DNA from: a virus
Strand: one strand, 5' to 3'
Length of the DNA: 32,485 bases
IMG/VR virus record: IMGVR_UViG_3300050821_010939
Location: 1-32,485 of that record
Below the pieces are notes generated by a model. The model had not been told where the DNA came from. It searched no databases and saw nothing but the letters and a program-made list of their open reading frames with translations. Positions 21,033 through 28,884 of this stretch are shown piece by piece. Position 1 is the first letter of the stretch; every line of letters starts with the position of its first letter. The translations under genes and the position numbers were made by a program.

Positions 21033-22966
21033 TGCAGCGTAACGATGGCATTAAAAGAGTCGATCTTGGAAATGGAATGATTGCTGAATTTCCAGAAAGT
21101 ATGGCATGGGAAGAAATTGAACGAAATTTAAGAAAACAATTCCCTGTACAAAATACTTCGCCAAATATAAATAGTGAAGCGCCACCTCAACAAATGATGC
21201 AACAACCTGGTCAATTTGATCGTGGTAAACAAATGTATGCACAAGCAACAGGAATGAATGCTAAACAACCGCCTCTTTTTGGTAATGTTCAAGATTTTTT
21301 ATATGGAATGGGAAAAGGTGGAGAAAATATAGCAAGATTAGTAGGAGGAACAAACACTCCGGCAATGCCTGATATTCGTCAAGCAAATTCAAATCCAGCA
21401 GCAGTTGCATTAGGTCAATATACACCATTTGCTTTAGCAGGGGGCGGGGGATTATTGGGTTCAACATTAGCTGCCGGAACTTATGGCGCAACACAATATG
21501 AACCAGAACAAAAAGGATTTATCGATACACAATTAAATAAGATTGGTATTCCATATGGTGGAAGAGGAAGAAATATTGCAGAAGATATACTTATAAATGG
21601 AATTTTTCATGGAGCATTAAAGCCATTAGATAAGTTATTTGGTGGTAATGCAAAAAACAAAATTCCCACTATTGATTTTAAAAATACTAGTAAATTTTCA
21701 CCTCAAGAATCTGAATTTAACAATTTGCCATTTAAACCACCCTCTTTTTTGGCAGAAAAAGAACCACAAAAATTGTCAGAAAATATAGCCAATGATATAA
21801 CCAATAATATTATGGGTAATCGTAATTTAGAACAATCAGGAAAAGAGTTGGCATCGGAAATTAATCATACTTATCAAAATGTAAAAAATGTTCATAGTGA
21901 AAAATTTGATAAAATAATGAATGAGCCCGTCGGCGAACCAAGCATTTTTACTGGCGAACCTATTTTTGTTAAAGATAAATTAATGTTAAATAGTAAATAT
22001 AGAGAAGGAGATTTTTTATCTGAAAGCAAAGATCAAAATTTAAATATTTTAAATAAAAAATTTGAAGAGACACCAAGTGTGCAAAATGCTCACGCTCTTC
22101 AAAGTGAACTCGGCTCTGAGATTGGATATTTAAAGAAACAAAAAGAAAATGGTCTTTTGGATGCTGAAGGAAAAAATAGGTTGAATAATTATGTGCATGC
22201 GCAAAATTTATTACAAGAAGATATTCGTTCTGAATTAAAAGATATCAATCCTAAATTAATGGAAGATTATGATATAGCTCGAGAAGATTGGCGCAGAAAT
22301 GTAATTCCTTATCATAGTGATAAAAATTTACGCGCTATTGCAGAAGGAAGAATAAAAAATCCAGAATCAGGCATTATTAATGGGATATTTAAAAATCCCG
22401 AAGAAAATATTAATAAAGTAGCAAATGATTTAAATCCTCGTGCTAAACAAAGAATTATTCATCATGCATTAGGAAAAATCAAAGAGGATTTAACACCTGA
22501 ACAATTACTAGCAGCAAGAAAAGGATTAGATATAAATGGAATGTCTTCTTATCTTAATCCCCAAGATGAACAGTTATTTCGAAATTTGAGAAGTAATTTG
22601 CAAATTGAGAAAGAAAGAGGTATTCAAAAAGAAATAAATGATACTTTTTTAAAAGGTTTGAAGAATATTCAAAAAGGATCAGAAAGCGAAAGAATTTCTG
22701 CCGCTAAAAAACGCGAAGCAGGATTTCAAGAAGCAGAGAAAGAATCTACTCGGATTGTTAAAGATTATAATCGTAAAATAAATACAGAATTTCAAGATAA
22801 ATTGAAAGCTATAGAAGAACACAAAAGAAATCGTCAGAAATTTATAAGAAAATTACTTCTTGGTGGCGCAGCAATAGCAGGTGTTCATGAATTAGGTTTA
22901 AATGAAGCAGATGTCTTGGCAGCTTATTTGACAGGATTTACAAATAAGATGAAAGGCAAAAAGTAG
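21032..22966 (+). CDS. Ejection protein, P22 gp16-like by position and size
   Basis: 644 residues from the ATG at 21032, which overlaps the preceding stop and has GGGAG upstream. The frame is open back to 21002, but that adds only ten unsupported residues. The N-terminus VDLGNGMIAEFPESMAWEEI followed by a helix is a common phage domain at the start of internal virion proteins. A Gly/Ala-rich segment (about 120-160, ALAGGGGLLGSTLAAGTYGA) and a C-terminal hydrophobic stretch (KLLLGGAAIAGVHELG) may touch membranes, with long charged helices between. P22 gp16 is 609 residues. Confidence 0.7.
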   Translation: MQRNDGIKRVDLGNGMIAEFPESMAWEEIERNLRKQFPVQNTSPNINSEAPPQQMMQQPGQFDRGKQMYAQATGMNAKQPPLFGNVQDFLYGMGKGGENIARLVGGTNTPAMPDIRQANSNPAAVALGQYTPFALAGGGGLLGSTLAAGTYGATQYEPEQKGFIDTQLNKIGIPYGGRGRNIAEDILINGIFHGALKPLDKLFGGNAKNKIPTIDFKNTSKFSPQESEFNNLPFKPPSFLAEKEPQKLSENIANDITNNIMGNRNLEQSGKELASEINHTYQNVKNVHSEKFDKIMNEPVGEPSIFTGEPIFVKDKLMLNSKYREGDFLSESKDQNLNILNKKFEETPSVQNAHALQSELGSEIGYLKKQKENGLLDAEGKNRLNNYVHAQNLLQEDIRSELKDINPKLMEDYDIAREDWRRNVIPYHSDKNLRAIAEGRIKNPESGIINGIFKNPEENINKVANDLNPRAKQRIIHHALGKIKEDLTPEQLLAARKGLDINGMSSYLNPQDEQLFRNLRSNLQIEKERGIQKEINDTFLKGLKNIQKGSESERISAAKKREAGFQEAEKESTRIVKDYNRKINTEFQDKLKAIEEHKRNRQKFIRKLLLGGAAIAGVHELGLNEADVLAAYLTGFTNKMKGKK

Positions 22967-22982
22967 ATATGTTAAAATAGGC

Positions 22983-23005
22983 TATCAATACAGGAAGTAT
23001 TGATA
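22983..23005 (+). promoter_or_regulatory. Hairpin with a Shine-Dalgarno-like loop upstream of the fibre gene
   Basis: TATCAATAC (22983-22991) and GTATTGATA (22997-23005) form a perfect 9-bp stem with loop AGGAA. No T run follows, so it is not a terminator. A second AAGGAAG at 23013-23019 serves the ATG at 23027. The loop copy could compete for ribosomes or bind a regulator. Confidence 0.55.
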
Positions 23006-23026
23006 AATCAACAAGGAAGTAATGAC

Positions 23027-25399
23027 ATGGCAGGACTTGATCCTAGATATGTTTTAGCGCCATCACTACAAATGTATTTTGTAGACAAAGATACTGGCTT
23101 GCCAATGGTAAATGGGCAGGTATTTTTTTATATTGATGGTACGAATATCCCGAAGCCTGTTTATGAAATAAGTGGTACGCCTCCTAATTTTTCATATACT
23201 GTACTTCCAAATCCTGTTTTATTAAGTGCTGTCGGTACATTTCAAGATGCAAGTGGCAATGACATTTTGCCATATTATTTTCCTTATGATGCTAATGGAA
23301 ATGTTCAACTTTACACTGTTATGGTTTTTAATGATAACGGCGTATTACAATTTACTCGCGAAGGATGGCCGAATTTTACAGTTGCATCCATTACTGAAAA
23401 TGCAGATGTAACAAATTTTATTCCTAATGGACAATTTCTACTTCACAATAATATTCCTGCATCAAGTGCTAATAGTTTTGTAGTTAATAAAGTTTCTCAA
23501 CCTGTGACTGTCATTGGCCAAGGTGGTTGGACATTTGAGAGAAATAGCGGCAGTACAGCAATGGATTTTGTTTCATTTCCTGAATATTCATCTATTACTT
23601 CACCAACAGGAAATCCAAGATATGCTGTCAATATTCAAACTACATTAGCGGGTAGTGATACAAGAAAAGATTTGTGCGTAAAATTTCCTGGTGTTAATAC
23701 TTTTGCATCAACAACATTATCTTATAATTTTTACTTTGAAGCACAAGCCATTGTAGGCGGAAGTATTCCAGTAGAAATTATAGTTCGTAAATTTTTTGGC
23801 ACAGGTGGCTCACCTAGCCCAACATCTGAAACAGTCATTGGATCAGTTACTCTATCAGCAAGTGTTGCATCTTTTAATACGCCTATTTTATTTGGAATAA
23901 ATACTGGTCAGACATTAGGCACAAACAATGATGATTATGTTCAAATAGTTGTTAGACTACCTCCTGCTGGTGTTCAGCAAGCATTATTTACCAATTTTGC
24001 ATTAACAATTAATCCTGAAATTTTAACTGCTTTTCCAACTCAAACAGAAGCAGAACAATTAGATGAATCAACAGCGGGATTTCTACCTGTTCCCGATCCT
24101 AATGGTTTTAATTTGTATTTACCTATTATATTAACTGCCACTGGATTTTCTTATGATTCTTCACAAATTGGTGAAATTGTTCAGAACATGGATATGGTTT
24201 CAACATCAATTCATCCGACAACTAATTTATTGAGATGTGATGGTGGACAATATTTAACAAAAGATTATTCTCCACTTGGAATACCTTATAAAAGATTGCA
24301 ACAGTTTTTATTTAATAATGGTGATTCAACATCAATTAATATTCCTATTTTTGGTACAGGCCCATTTTATTCAACTGCATATATTTCAGCAGGTGCCACT
24401 AATCAAATAATGTTATCAACTAATAAAGCAGGTTTACAAACTATAGTAACAGATGGAGCAAGTGCAACAGGCTTTACATTTGGTCCGCAAATAATAGCAG
24501 GGCAAGCAAGTATTCTATTTGCAAGTGGCGCTAATTCATTAAACACTGTCACTGCCTATAGCACTCAATCAGCATCGGCAATGGTTGCTGATGCAAATGC
24601 AGGAACCAGTACATTTACAGTTACAGATATAAATAGTCCATCAATTGCTGGTTATATTTATGCATTTGATATTATCACGGCTGCAGCAAGTGGTCTTGCT
24701 GGACTTTATTTTACATTTGGTAATACTACGACTGCATTTTATATGTGGTTTACTGTTAATGGATCAGGGGCTGATCCTGCTCCGGGGGGCACAGGAATTA
24801 AAGTTGCATTGAAAAGCACAATGACAGCTCAAGATGTTGCAATATGCGTCGCAAATGCAATGGCTGCTCAGCAAGTAGATTTAATCACCATAACTGCAGC
24901 ACCTTCTGCAGGTTCTTATTTTACTTTCAATGCAAATTCACTTGAGTATGTTGTTTGGTATACAGTCAATGGTGCAGGCGCACAACCAGTTGTTGGAGGC
25001 GCTTCGCAATATATTCAAGTTGCCATATTAAGCACCGATACAAATGCGCAAATTACAACTAAAACTCAAATTGCTATCAATTCTCTTTATTTTGCCGTGC
25101 CTGATTTACAAGGTATGTTTTTACGCGGAATTGATAATCCTCTTGCACCTAAATGGGATATTGATTTGCCAGGAAGATTTGGATATGCCTATACATTAAA
25201 TCCGCAAAATGTAGGTTCTTTTGAAATTGATCAATATACCAAGCATGTTCATTCAATTGCCTTAACAGAAACTGGCACAACAAATGCAACGGTTAGTTCT
25301 GGCGGTGGTATTACTCGAACAGCTGCATCAACTAATACATCGGGACAAACTGAAACAAGGCCAGTTAATGCCTATGTGAATTTTTCCATTAGATATTAA
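23027..25399 (+). CDS. Tail fibre protein with collar-type C-terminus
   Basis: 790 residues from the ATG at 23027 (AAGGAAG 7 bases upstream); a TTG at 23000 is possible but lies inside the upstream hairpin. The N-terminus (LDPRYVLAPSLQMYFVDKDT, GLPMVNGQVFFYIDG) is a typical fibre attachment domain. The middle is beta-rich. Two consecutive repeats of about 70 residues occur near 24690-24880 and 24897-25095 (each with FTFxxxxxxxYxxWxTVNGxGAxP). The C-terminus, DLQGMFLRGIDNP followed by RFGYAY, KHVHS and ETRPVNAYVNFSIRY, is the tail-collar fold seen at fibre tips. It probably binds the host receptor. Confidence 0.8.
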   Translation: MAGLDPRYVLAPSLQMYFVDKDTGLPMVNGQVFFYIDGTNIPKPVYEISGTPPNFSYTVLPNPVLLSAVGTFQDASGNDILPYYFPYDANGNVQLYTVMVFNDNGVLQFTREGWPNFTVASITENADVTNFIPNGQFLLHNNIPASSANSFVVNKVSQPVTVIGQGGWTFERNSGSTAMDFVSFPEYSSITSPTGNPRYAVNIQTTLAGSDTRKDLCVKFPGVNTFASTTLSYNFYFEAQAIVGGSIPVEIIVRKFFGTGGSPSPTSETVIGSVTLSASVASFNTPILFGINTGQTLGTNNDDYVQIVVRLPPAGVQQALFTNFALTINPEILTAFPTQTEAEQLDESTAGFLPVPDPNGFNLYLPIILTATGFSYDSSQIGEIVQNMDMVSTSIHPTTNLLRCDGGQYLTKDYSPLGIPYKRLQQFLFNNGDSTSINIPIFGTGPFYSTAYISAGATNQIMLSTNKAGLQTIVTDGASATGFTFGPQIIAGQASILFASGANSLNTVTAYSTQSASAMVADANAGTSTFTVTDINSPSIAGYIYAFDIITAAASGLAGLYFTFGNTTTAFYMWFTVNGSGADPAPGGTGIKVALKSTMTAQDVAICVANAMAAQQVDLITITAAPSAGSYFTFNANSLEYVVWYTVNGAGAQPVVGGASQYIQVAILSTDTNAQITTKTQIAINSLYFAVPDLQGMFLRGIDNPLAPKWDIDLPGRFGYAYTLNPQNVGSFEIDQYTKHVHSIALTETGTTNATVSSGGGITRTAASTNTSGQTETRPVNAYVNFSIRY

Positions 25400-25414
25400 T
25401 TAAGGATAATTAAT

Positions 25415-25762
25415 ATGACAACATTATTGAATTTTGGAAGCGATATTAAAGGATATAATTCTTTCGCTGCACCAATCTCAACAGATAAATTCTCAGCAAC
25501 GATTGCTGCTGCAGGCAATGCAACATTAACAGTGCCATCCAATTATGAAAATTGGATCGTCTCTTTTTCCTTCCAACCAGGAAGCGATGTTTGGGTTGCT
25601 TATAATACTACTGCCGGTGCTCCTGCTGGTGCCACATTTGCATCAACAGTATCAGAACTGTTGCCAGGTTCACGTGCCGTATTAAAAGGCACCACTATTA
25701 ATTGTTATAACAATGGTGCAGGAAATGCCGATATCGGAGTGATCATGTATGCGATCTCATAA
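25415..25762 (+). CDS. Conserved small virion-like protein
   Basis: 115 residues, beta-rich, with alternating Ala/Thr/Ser (KFSATIAAAGNATLTVPSNY, VWVAYNTTAGAPAGATFAST). The pattern of an N-terminal short tail and a compact beta domain resembles small phage appendage or decoration proteins encoded after fibre genes. AAGGA precedes the ATG. The gene overlaps the next start. Exact role unknown. Confidence 0.55.
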   Translation: MTTLLNFGSDIKGYNSFAAPISTDKFSATIAAAGNATLTVPSNYENWIVSFSFQPGSDVWVAYNTTAGAPAGATFASTVSELLPGSRAVLKGTTINCYNNGAGNADIGVIMYAIS

Positions 25763-25931
25763 TGATCAACCGTTTACTGATAATTTTAATTTTGGCGTTG
25801 ATAGTGTTTTTAATAATATCCAAGTGGTGCGAGCAGATGTTATTCCTATTTTGCCAAATGAATTTTTGCTTTTAGATGGCGAACCTTTTTTATTGTTAGA
25901 TGGAACTAACTTCTTGTTATTAGGGACGTAA
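25749..25931 (+). CDS. Small protein with triple LLLDG-type repeat
   Basis: 60 residues. The last third is three near-identical units, FLLLDGEP, FLLLDGTN and FLLLGT, following ILPNE. A related short repeat occurs in the gp10-like protein (residues 404-458). Such a beta-arcade would be a small repeat module or fibre joint. The start ATG at 25749 overlaps the end of the previous gene and has CGGAG upstream. The family is not recognised. Confidence 0.55.
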   Translation: MRSHNDQPFTDNFNFGVDSVFNNIQVVRADVIPILPNEFLLLDGEPFLLLDGTNFLLLGT

Positions 25932-25933
25932 TT

Positions 25934-26587
25934 ATGTCTAAGAATATTGATCAAGTTTTTATAGCAAATCCAATTACAAGTAATGCATCAACAGATTTAA
26001 TGTATTTTGGACAATCGCCCTATACTGCAGGCAATGATGCTGCAATGACTTATGCTAATTTTGCAGCACAATTTGTAACTGTTGCATCGCTTCCTTTGGC
26101 TGTTAATAGAGGAGGAACAGGACAAACTTCTTATACTAATGGGCAATTATTAATTGGTAATACAACAGGAAATACACTTACGAAAGCAACTTTAACTTCT
26201 GGAACAGGCATAAATATTACCAATGGAACAGGTAGTATTACTATTGCTTCAAGCGGTGCAGATATTTGGGTTGATGAAACTGGCGCTAGTGTCACGATGG
26301 CAGCTAATACTGGTTATACCTCAGATGATGGTGCAAGCCTTGTCACGTTCACACTTCCTTCAACTGCTGCAATTGGCGATTGGATTGAGATTAATGGAAA
26401 AGGTTCTGGTGGTTGGACATTAATTGAAGGAACTGGTCAATCAATTCATATTGGTAATCAAACAACAACGACAACAACTGGCTCATTATCATCAACAAAT
26501 CAATGGGATTGCGTAAGGCTTAGATGTGTTACCGCTAATCTTGTTTTTACTGTAGTTTCAGCGGTTGGAAATTTAACTGTAATTTAA
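25934..26587 (+). CDS. Tail-appendage/adhesin-like protein, paralogue 1 of 3
   Basis: 217 residues. The N-terminal part has VNRGGTGQTSYTNGQLLIGN and SGTGINITNGTGSITI, repeated fibre-shaft motifs common in phage fibres. The C-terminal 106 residues (from WVDETGASVTM to GNLTVI) form a conserved domain also found in the next two genes: NxGYxxxxG, TFTLPSTAA, NGKGSGGWTL, GQSIHIG, SSTNQWD, GNLTV. The domain is likely the exposed receptor-facing unit. AGGGACG precedes the ATG. Confidence 0.65.
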   Translation: MSKNIDQVFIANPITSNASTDLMYFGQSPYTAGNDAAMTYANFAAQFVTVASLPLAVNRGGTGQTSYTNGQLLIGNTTGNTLTKATLTSGTGINITNGTGSITIASSGADIWVDETGASVTMAANTGYTSDDGASLVTFTLPSTAAIGDWIEINGKGSGGWTLIEGTGQSIHIGNQTTTTTTGSLSSTNQWDCVRLRCVTANLVFTVVSAVGNLTVI

Positions 26588-26613
26588 TAATGTCATTTTA
26601 AAAGGAATTAAAT

Positions 26614-27162
26614 ATGACGACGAATAATGTCTTAAATAATGCATCCCCTAATATTGCTGCACATTCTATTGTATTAAGTGAAGCAGGAAGTTCTCAAGTT
26701 GGTTTATTGCTTGGTGCTGGTCAAATCCCTATTGGAACAACTGCTAGTGATCCTGCTGCTGCAACACTTACAGCTGGTACTGGTATTAACATTTCAAGTG
26801 TGACAGGTGCTATTACTATTTCATCAAGCGGAATTGGTTCACTTGTTTGGAATGATGTCTCAGGCACTTCACAATCTGCTGCTGTAAATAATGGATATAT
26901 TATTTCAAATGCAGGACAAACAACTGTGACACTTCCTGCAACTGCTGCTGAAGGATCAGTTTTTGGCGTCCAAGGAAAAGGTGCTGCTGGTTGGATATTA
27001 CAAGCAAATACTGGTCAAACAATACATTTTGGAAGTTCTGCAACTTCTAGTGCTGGTTCTTTAACATCAACAAATCAATGGGATTCAGTGCAAATAGTTT
27101 GTGTAACGGCAAATACAACTTTTGCAGTAATAAGTTCTGTTGGGAATTTAACAGTCGCGTAA
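26614..27162 (+). CDS. Tail-appendage/adhesin-like protein, paralogue 2 of 3
   Basis: 182 residues. A short N-terminal shaft segment (GLLLGAGQIPIGTTASDPAA, TLTAGTGINISSVTGAITI) is followed by the same C-terminal domain (WNDVSGTSQSAAVNNGY to SSVGNLTVA). It is closest to paralogue 1 in the DNA: a 20-base identical stretch occurs at 26491-26510 and 27066-27085. AAAAGGA precedes the ATG. Probably made as an alternative or co-assembling appendage subunit. Confidence 0.65.
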   Translation: MTTNNVLNNASPNIAAHSIVLSEAGSSQVGLLLGAGQIPIGTTASDPAAATLTAGTGINISSVTGAITISSSGIGSLVWNDVSGTSQSAAVNNGYIISNAGQTTVTLPATAAEGSVFGVQGKGAAGWILQANTGQTIHFGSSATSSAGSLTSTNQWDSVQIVCVTANTTFAVISSVGNLTVA

Positions 27163-27179
27163 GAATAAGGATGTTCATT

Positions 27180-27776
27180 ATGCCAACAATATCACAATTA
27201 CCAGTTGCATCAGTTGTTAATCCTGGTGATTTATTTGTAATCGTACAAAGTGCAGTAACGAAACAAGCAACTGATTCGCTTGTTATTGCAGCTATTCAAT
27301 CAACAATACAAATTACTGAATCTCAAGTTACTAATTTAACAGCTGATTTAGCAGCGCGTGTGCAAACTGCATTGGTTACAGCTGGTCCAGGAATTTCTAT
27401 TTTTTCATCAGGTCCAGGTGCTATCCAAATTAGTGGGACAGCAAGTCCAACTGGCTGGACAGATGTAACAGCTACAACGCAAAGCATGGTTCCTGATAAT
27501 GGATATACTGCCAATAATGCAGGACTTGTTACTTTTACACTTCCTACTACTGCTGCTTATGGAACAACTCTTAATGTCATTGGAAAAGGTGCAGGCGGTT
27601 GGTTAATAAATTTAAATAGCGGACAAAGTATCCATGTCGGCTCATCAGTTACGACTGTTACCACAGGAAGTGTTGCATCTACCAATCAATTTGATGCGAT
27701 TAGCTTACTTTGCACAGTTGCTAATACTGTTTGGACAGCAATGGTTGCACCACAAGGGAATTTAACAATTGTTTAA
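27180..27776 (+). CDS. Tail-appendage/adhesin-like protein, paralogue 3 of 3
   Basis: 198 residues from the ATG at 27180 (MPTISQLPVASVVNPGDLFV). The frame is open to 27078 but overlaps the previous gene; an ATG at 27171 is also possible. The N-terminus differs from the other two and resembles a trimeric fibre attachment start. The C-terminus (WTDVTATTQSMVPDNGY to PQGNLTIV) is the shared domain but with altered residues (INLNSGQSIHVGSSVTTVTT). AAGGA lies upstream. Confidence 0.65.
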   Translation: MPTISQLPVASVVNPGDLFVIVQSAVTKQATDSLVIAAIQSTIQITESQVTNLTADLAARVQTALVTAGPGISIFSSGPGAIQISGTASPTGWTDVTATTQSMVPDNGYTANNAGLVTFTLPTTAAYGTTLNVIGKGAGGWLINLNSGQSIHVGSSVTTVTTGSVASTNQFDAISLLCTVANTVWTAMVAPQGNLTIV

Positions 27777-27788
27777 AAGGATTTAAAC

Positions 27789-28637
27789 ATGGCTACTAAT
27801 AATGCGGTTGATACATCTTTATCAGGTCAAACAGGAACAGGAAGTTTTGTAGGGTCAGCATCTCCTACATTAACTGGAACACTTACTTTCCCAACGCCTT
27901 TTACATTAGGTGCAACTTCGGTCACATCAACTGGAACACAATTAAATTTATTAAATGCATTAACAGTTGTTCCAATTAATAAAATTAATGTCCAACAAAT
28001 TACTGCAACAGGTGCTTATACTTATACGCCAACATCAGGAACTAAATTTGCAATATTTGAAATTCAGGCAGGTGGTGGTGGTGGTGGAGGTGCTGCTGGC
28101 TCTGCTGGAACAATGGGTGCAGCGGCAGGTGGCGGCGCTGGAGGTTATATGGCTATTCTTGTTGCTGGTACTGCTAATCTTGCAGCTGTATCAGGTAGTG
28201 TTGGAATTGCGGGGACTGCAGGAAGTAGTGGCAATAATGCTGGTGGTGATGGTGGTAATACTACTTTAATTGTTAATAGCGGCAGCACTTGGACAGCAGG
28301 CGGCGGAACACATAGTGCTGGAAGTGCAGCATCAGCAAGTACAACGGTTGGAAGTGCGCCTGGTGCAGGTGGTACAAATACTACTGGAACAAATGGAACA
28401 TTGCTAATTAGTATAGCAGGTGTTTCAGGTTCTTATGGTTTGGGATTTGGTGCTAATACTGTTGCATTTGTTTATGGTAATGGCGGGAATAGTCATTTGG
28501 GAGCAGGCGGTACAGCTGGAAATGTAAGCACAGGATATGGCGCAGGTGGTGCTGGTGGTATTGGAGCAGGTGCGAATGCAGCAGGAATAGCAGGAACACA
28601 AGGGATTGTAATTGTAACAGAATTTATCTCTGCTTAA
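27789..28637 (+). CDS. Glycine-rich tail fibre/adhesin protein
   Basis: 282 residues. The N-terminus has fibre-shaft patterns (SFVGSASPTLTGTLTFPTPF). From about residue 95 on there are glycine/alanine-rich tracts (AGGGGGGGAAGSAG, GAAAGGGAGGY, later GAGGAGGIGAGANAAGIAG) ending in IVIVTEFISA. This fits glycine-rich adhesin proteins that cap phage fibres, where loops between glycine tracts vary for host recognition. It is the last gene of the plus-strand operon, 7 bases before the terminator stem. AAAAGGA precedes the ATG. Confidence 0.65.
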   Translation: MATNNAVDTSLSGQTGTGSFVGSASPTLTGTLTFPTPFTLGATSVTSTGTQLNLLNALTVVPINKINVQQITATGAYTYTPTSGTKFAIFEIQAGGGGGGGAAGSAGTMGAAAGGGAGGYMAILVAGTANLAAVSGSVGIAGTAGSSGNNAGGDGGNTTLIVNSGSTWTAGGGTHSAGSAASASTTVGSAPGAGGTNTTGTNGTLLISIAGVSGSYGLGFGANTVAFVYGNGGNSHLGAGGTAGNVSTGYGAGGAGGIGAGANAAGIAGTQGIVIVTEFISA

Positions 28638-28644
28638 CAAAAGG

Positions 28645-28668
28645 AAGGCCCTATTTACGGGCCTTTTT
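28645..28668 (+). terminator. Strong intrinsic terminator of the structural operon
   Basis: AAGGCCC (28645-28651) pairs with GGGCCTT (28659-28665), a 7-bp stem with a 7-base loop followed by a T-rich run (TTTTTCTTTTTTC). It ends the plus-strand virion operon. On the minus strand the stop of the 28651-28806 gene lies in the loop and stem, so it also terminates that gene, though with a poorer T run (TTCCTTTTG). Confidence 0.85.
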
Positions 28669-28806
28669 CTTTTTTCTTTTTTCGCCTGCTTCGCTATATG
28701 CAATTGCAACGGCTTGTTTTTGAGGTTTTCCAGCTTCCATTTCACGTTTTACATTCTCACCAAATCCTTTGCGAGTTTTGGCTGCTTTTCCTTTCACTAA
28801 TGGCAT
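28651..28806 (-). CDS. Small basic phage protein (KAGKPQKQAVAIAYS-type)
   Basis: 51 residues, MPLVKGKAAKTRKGFGENVK at the start. The pattern with EMEAGKPQKQAVAIAYSEAG followed by a lysine/arginine-rich tail is one I recall from small proteins in many phages; function unknown, nucleic-acid binding plausible from charge. GGAGAAAA precedes the ATG, and the gene ends in TAG inside the terminator loop/stem. It is separated from the next minus gene by that gene's own terminator, so it may need its own promoter or readthrough. Confidence 0.7.
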   Translation of the reverse strand: MPLVKGKAAKTRKGFGENVKREMEAGKPQKQAVAIAYSEAGEKRKKKKARK

Positions 28807-28820
28807 AATTTTCTCCAAAT

Positions 28821-28876
28821 AAAAAAGGACAGGATATAAAGGGAAGTACTACAAAACAAAAATAAGTATCCTGTCC
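28821..28876 (-). terminator. Terminator of the minus-strand 28885-30078 gene
   Basis: Reading the minus strand, GGACAGGATA (28876-28867) pairs perfectly with TATCCTGTCC (28836-28827) across a 30-base loop, followed by six T at 28826-28821. The stem is long and the T tract good, so it should stop transcription from the right, although the loop is larger than usual. Confidence 0.7.
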
Positions 28877-28884
28877 GTTAAACT

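Noticed and set aside
23000-23026. TTG start at 23000 for the fibre.
   Set aside because: It lies within the stem of the hairpin and the ATG at 23027 has a cleanly spaced AAGGAAG, giving a more typical fibre start.
28425-28745. Minus-strand open frame across the terminator.
   Set aside because: It covers the strong terminator and runs antisense to the glycine-rich gene; the 28651-28806 frame is better supported with a Shine-Dalgarno and a known phage pattern.
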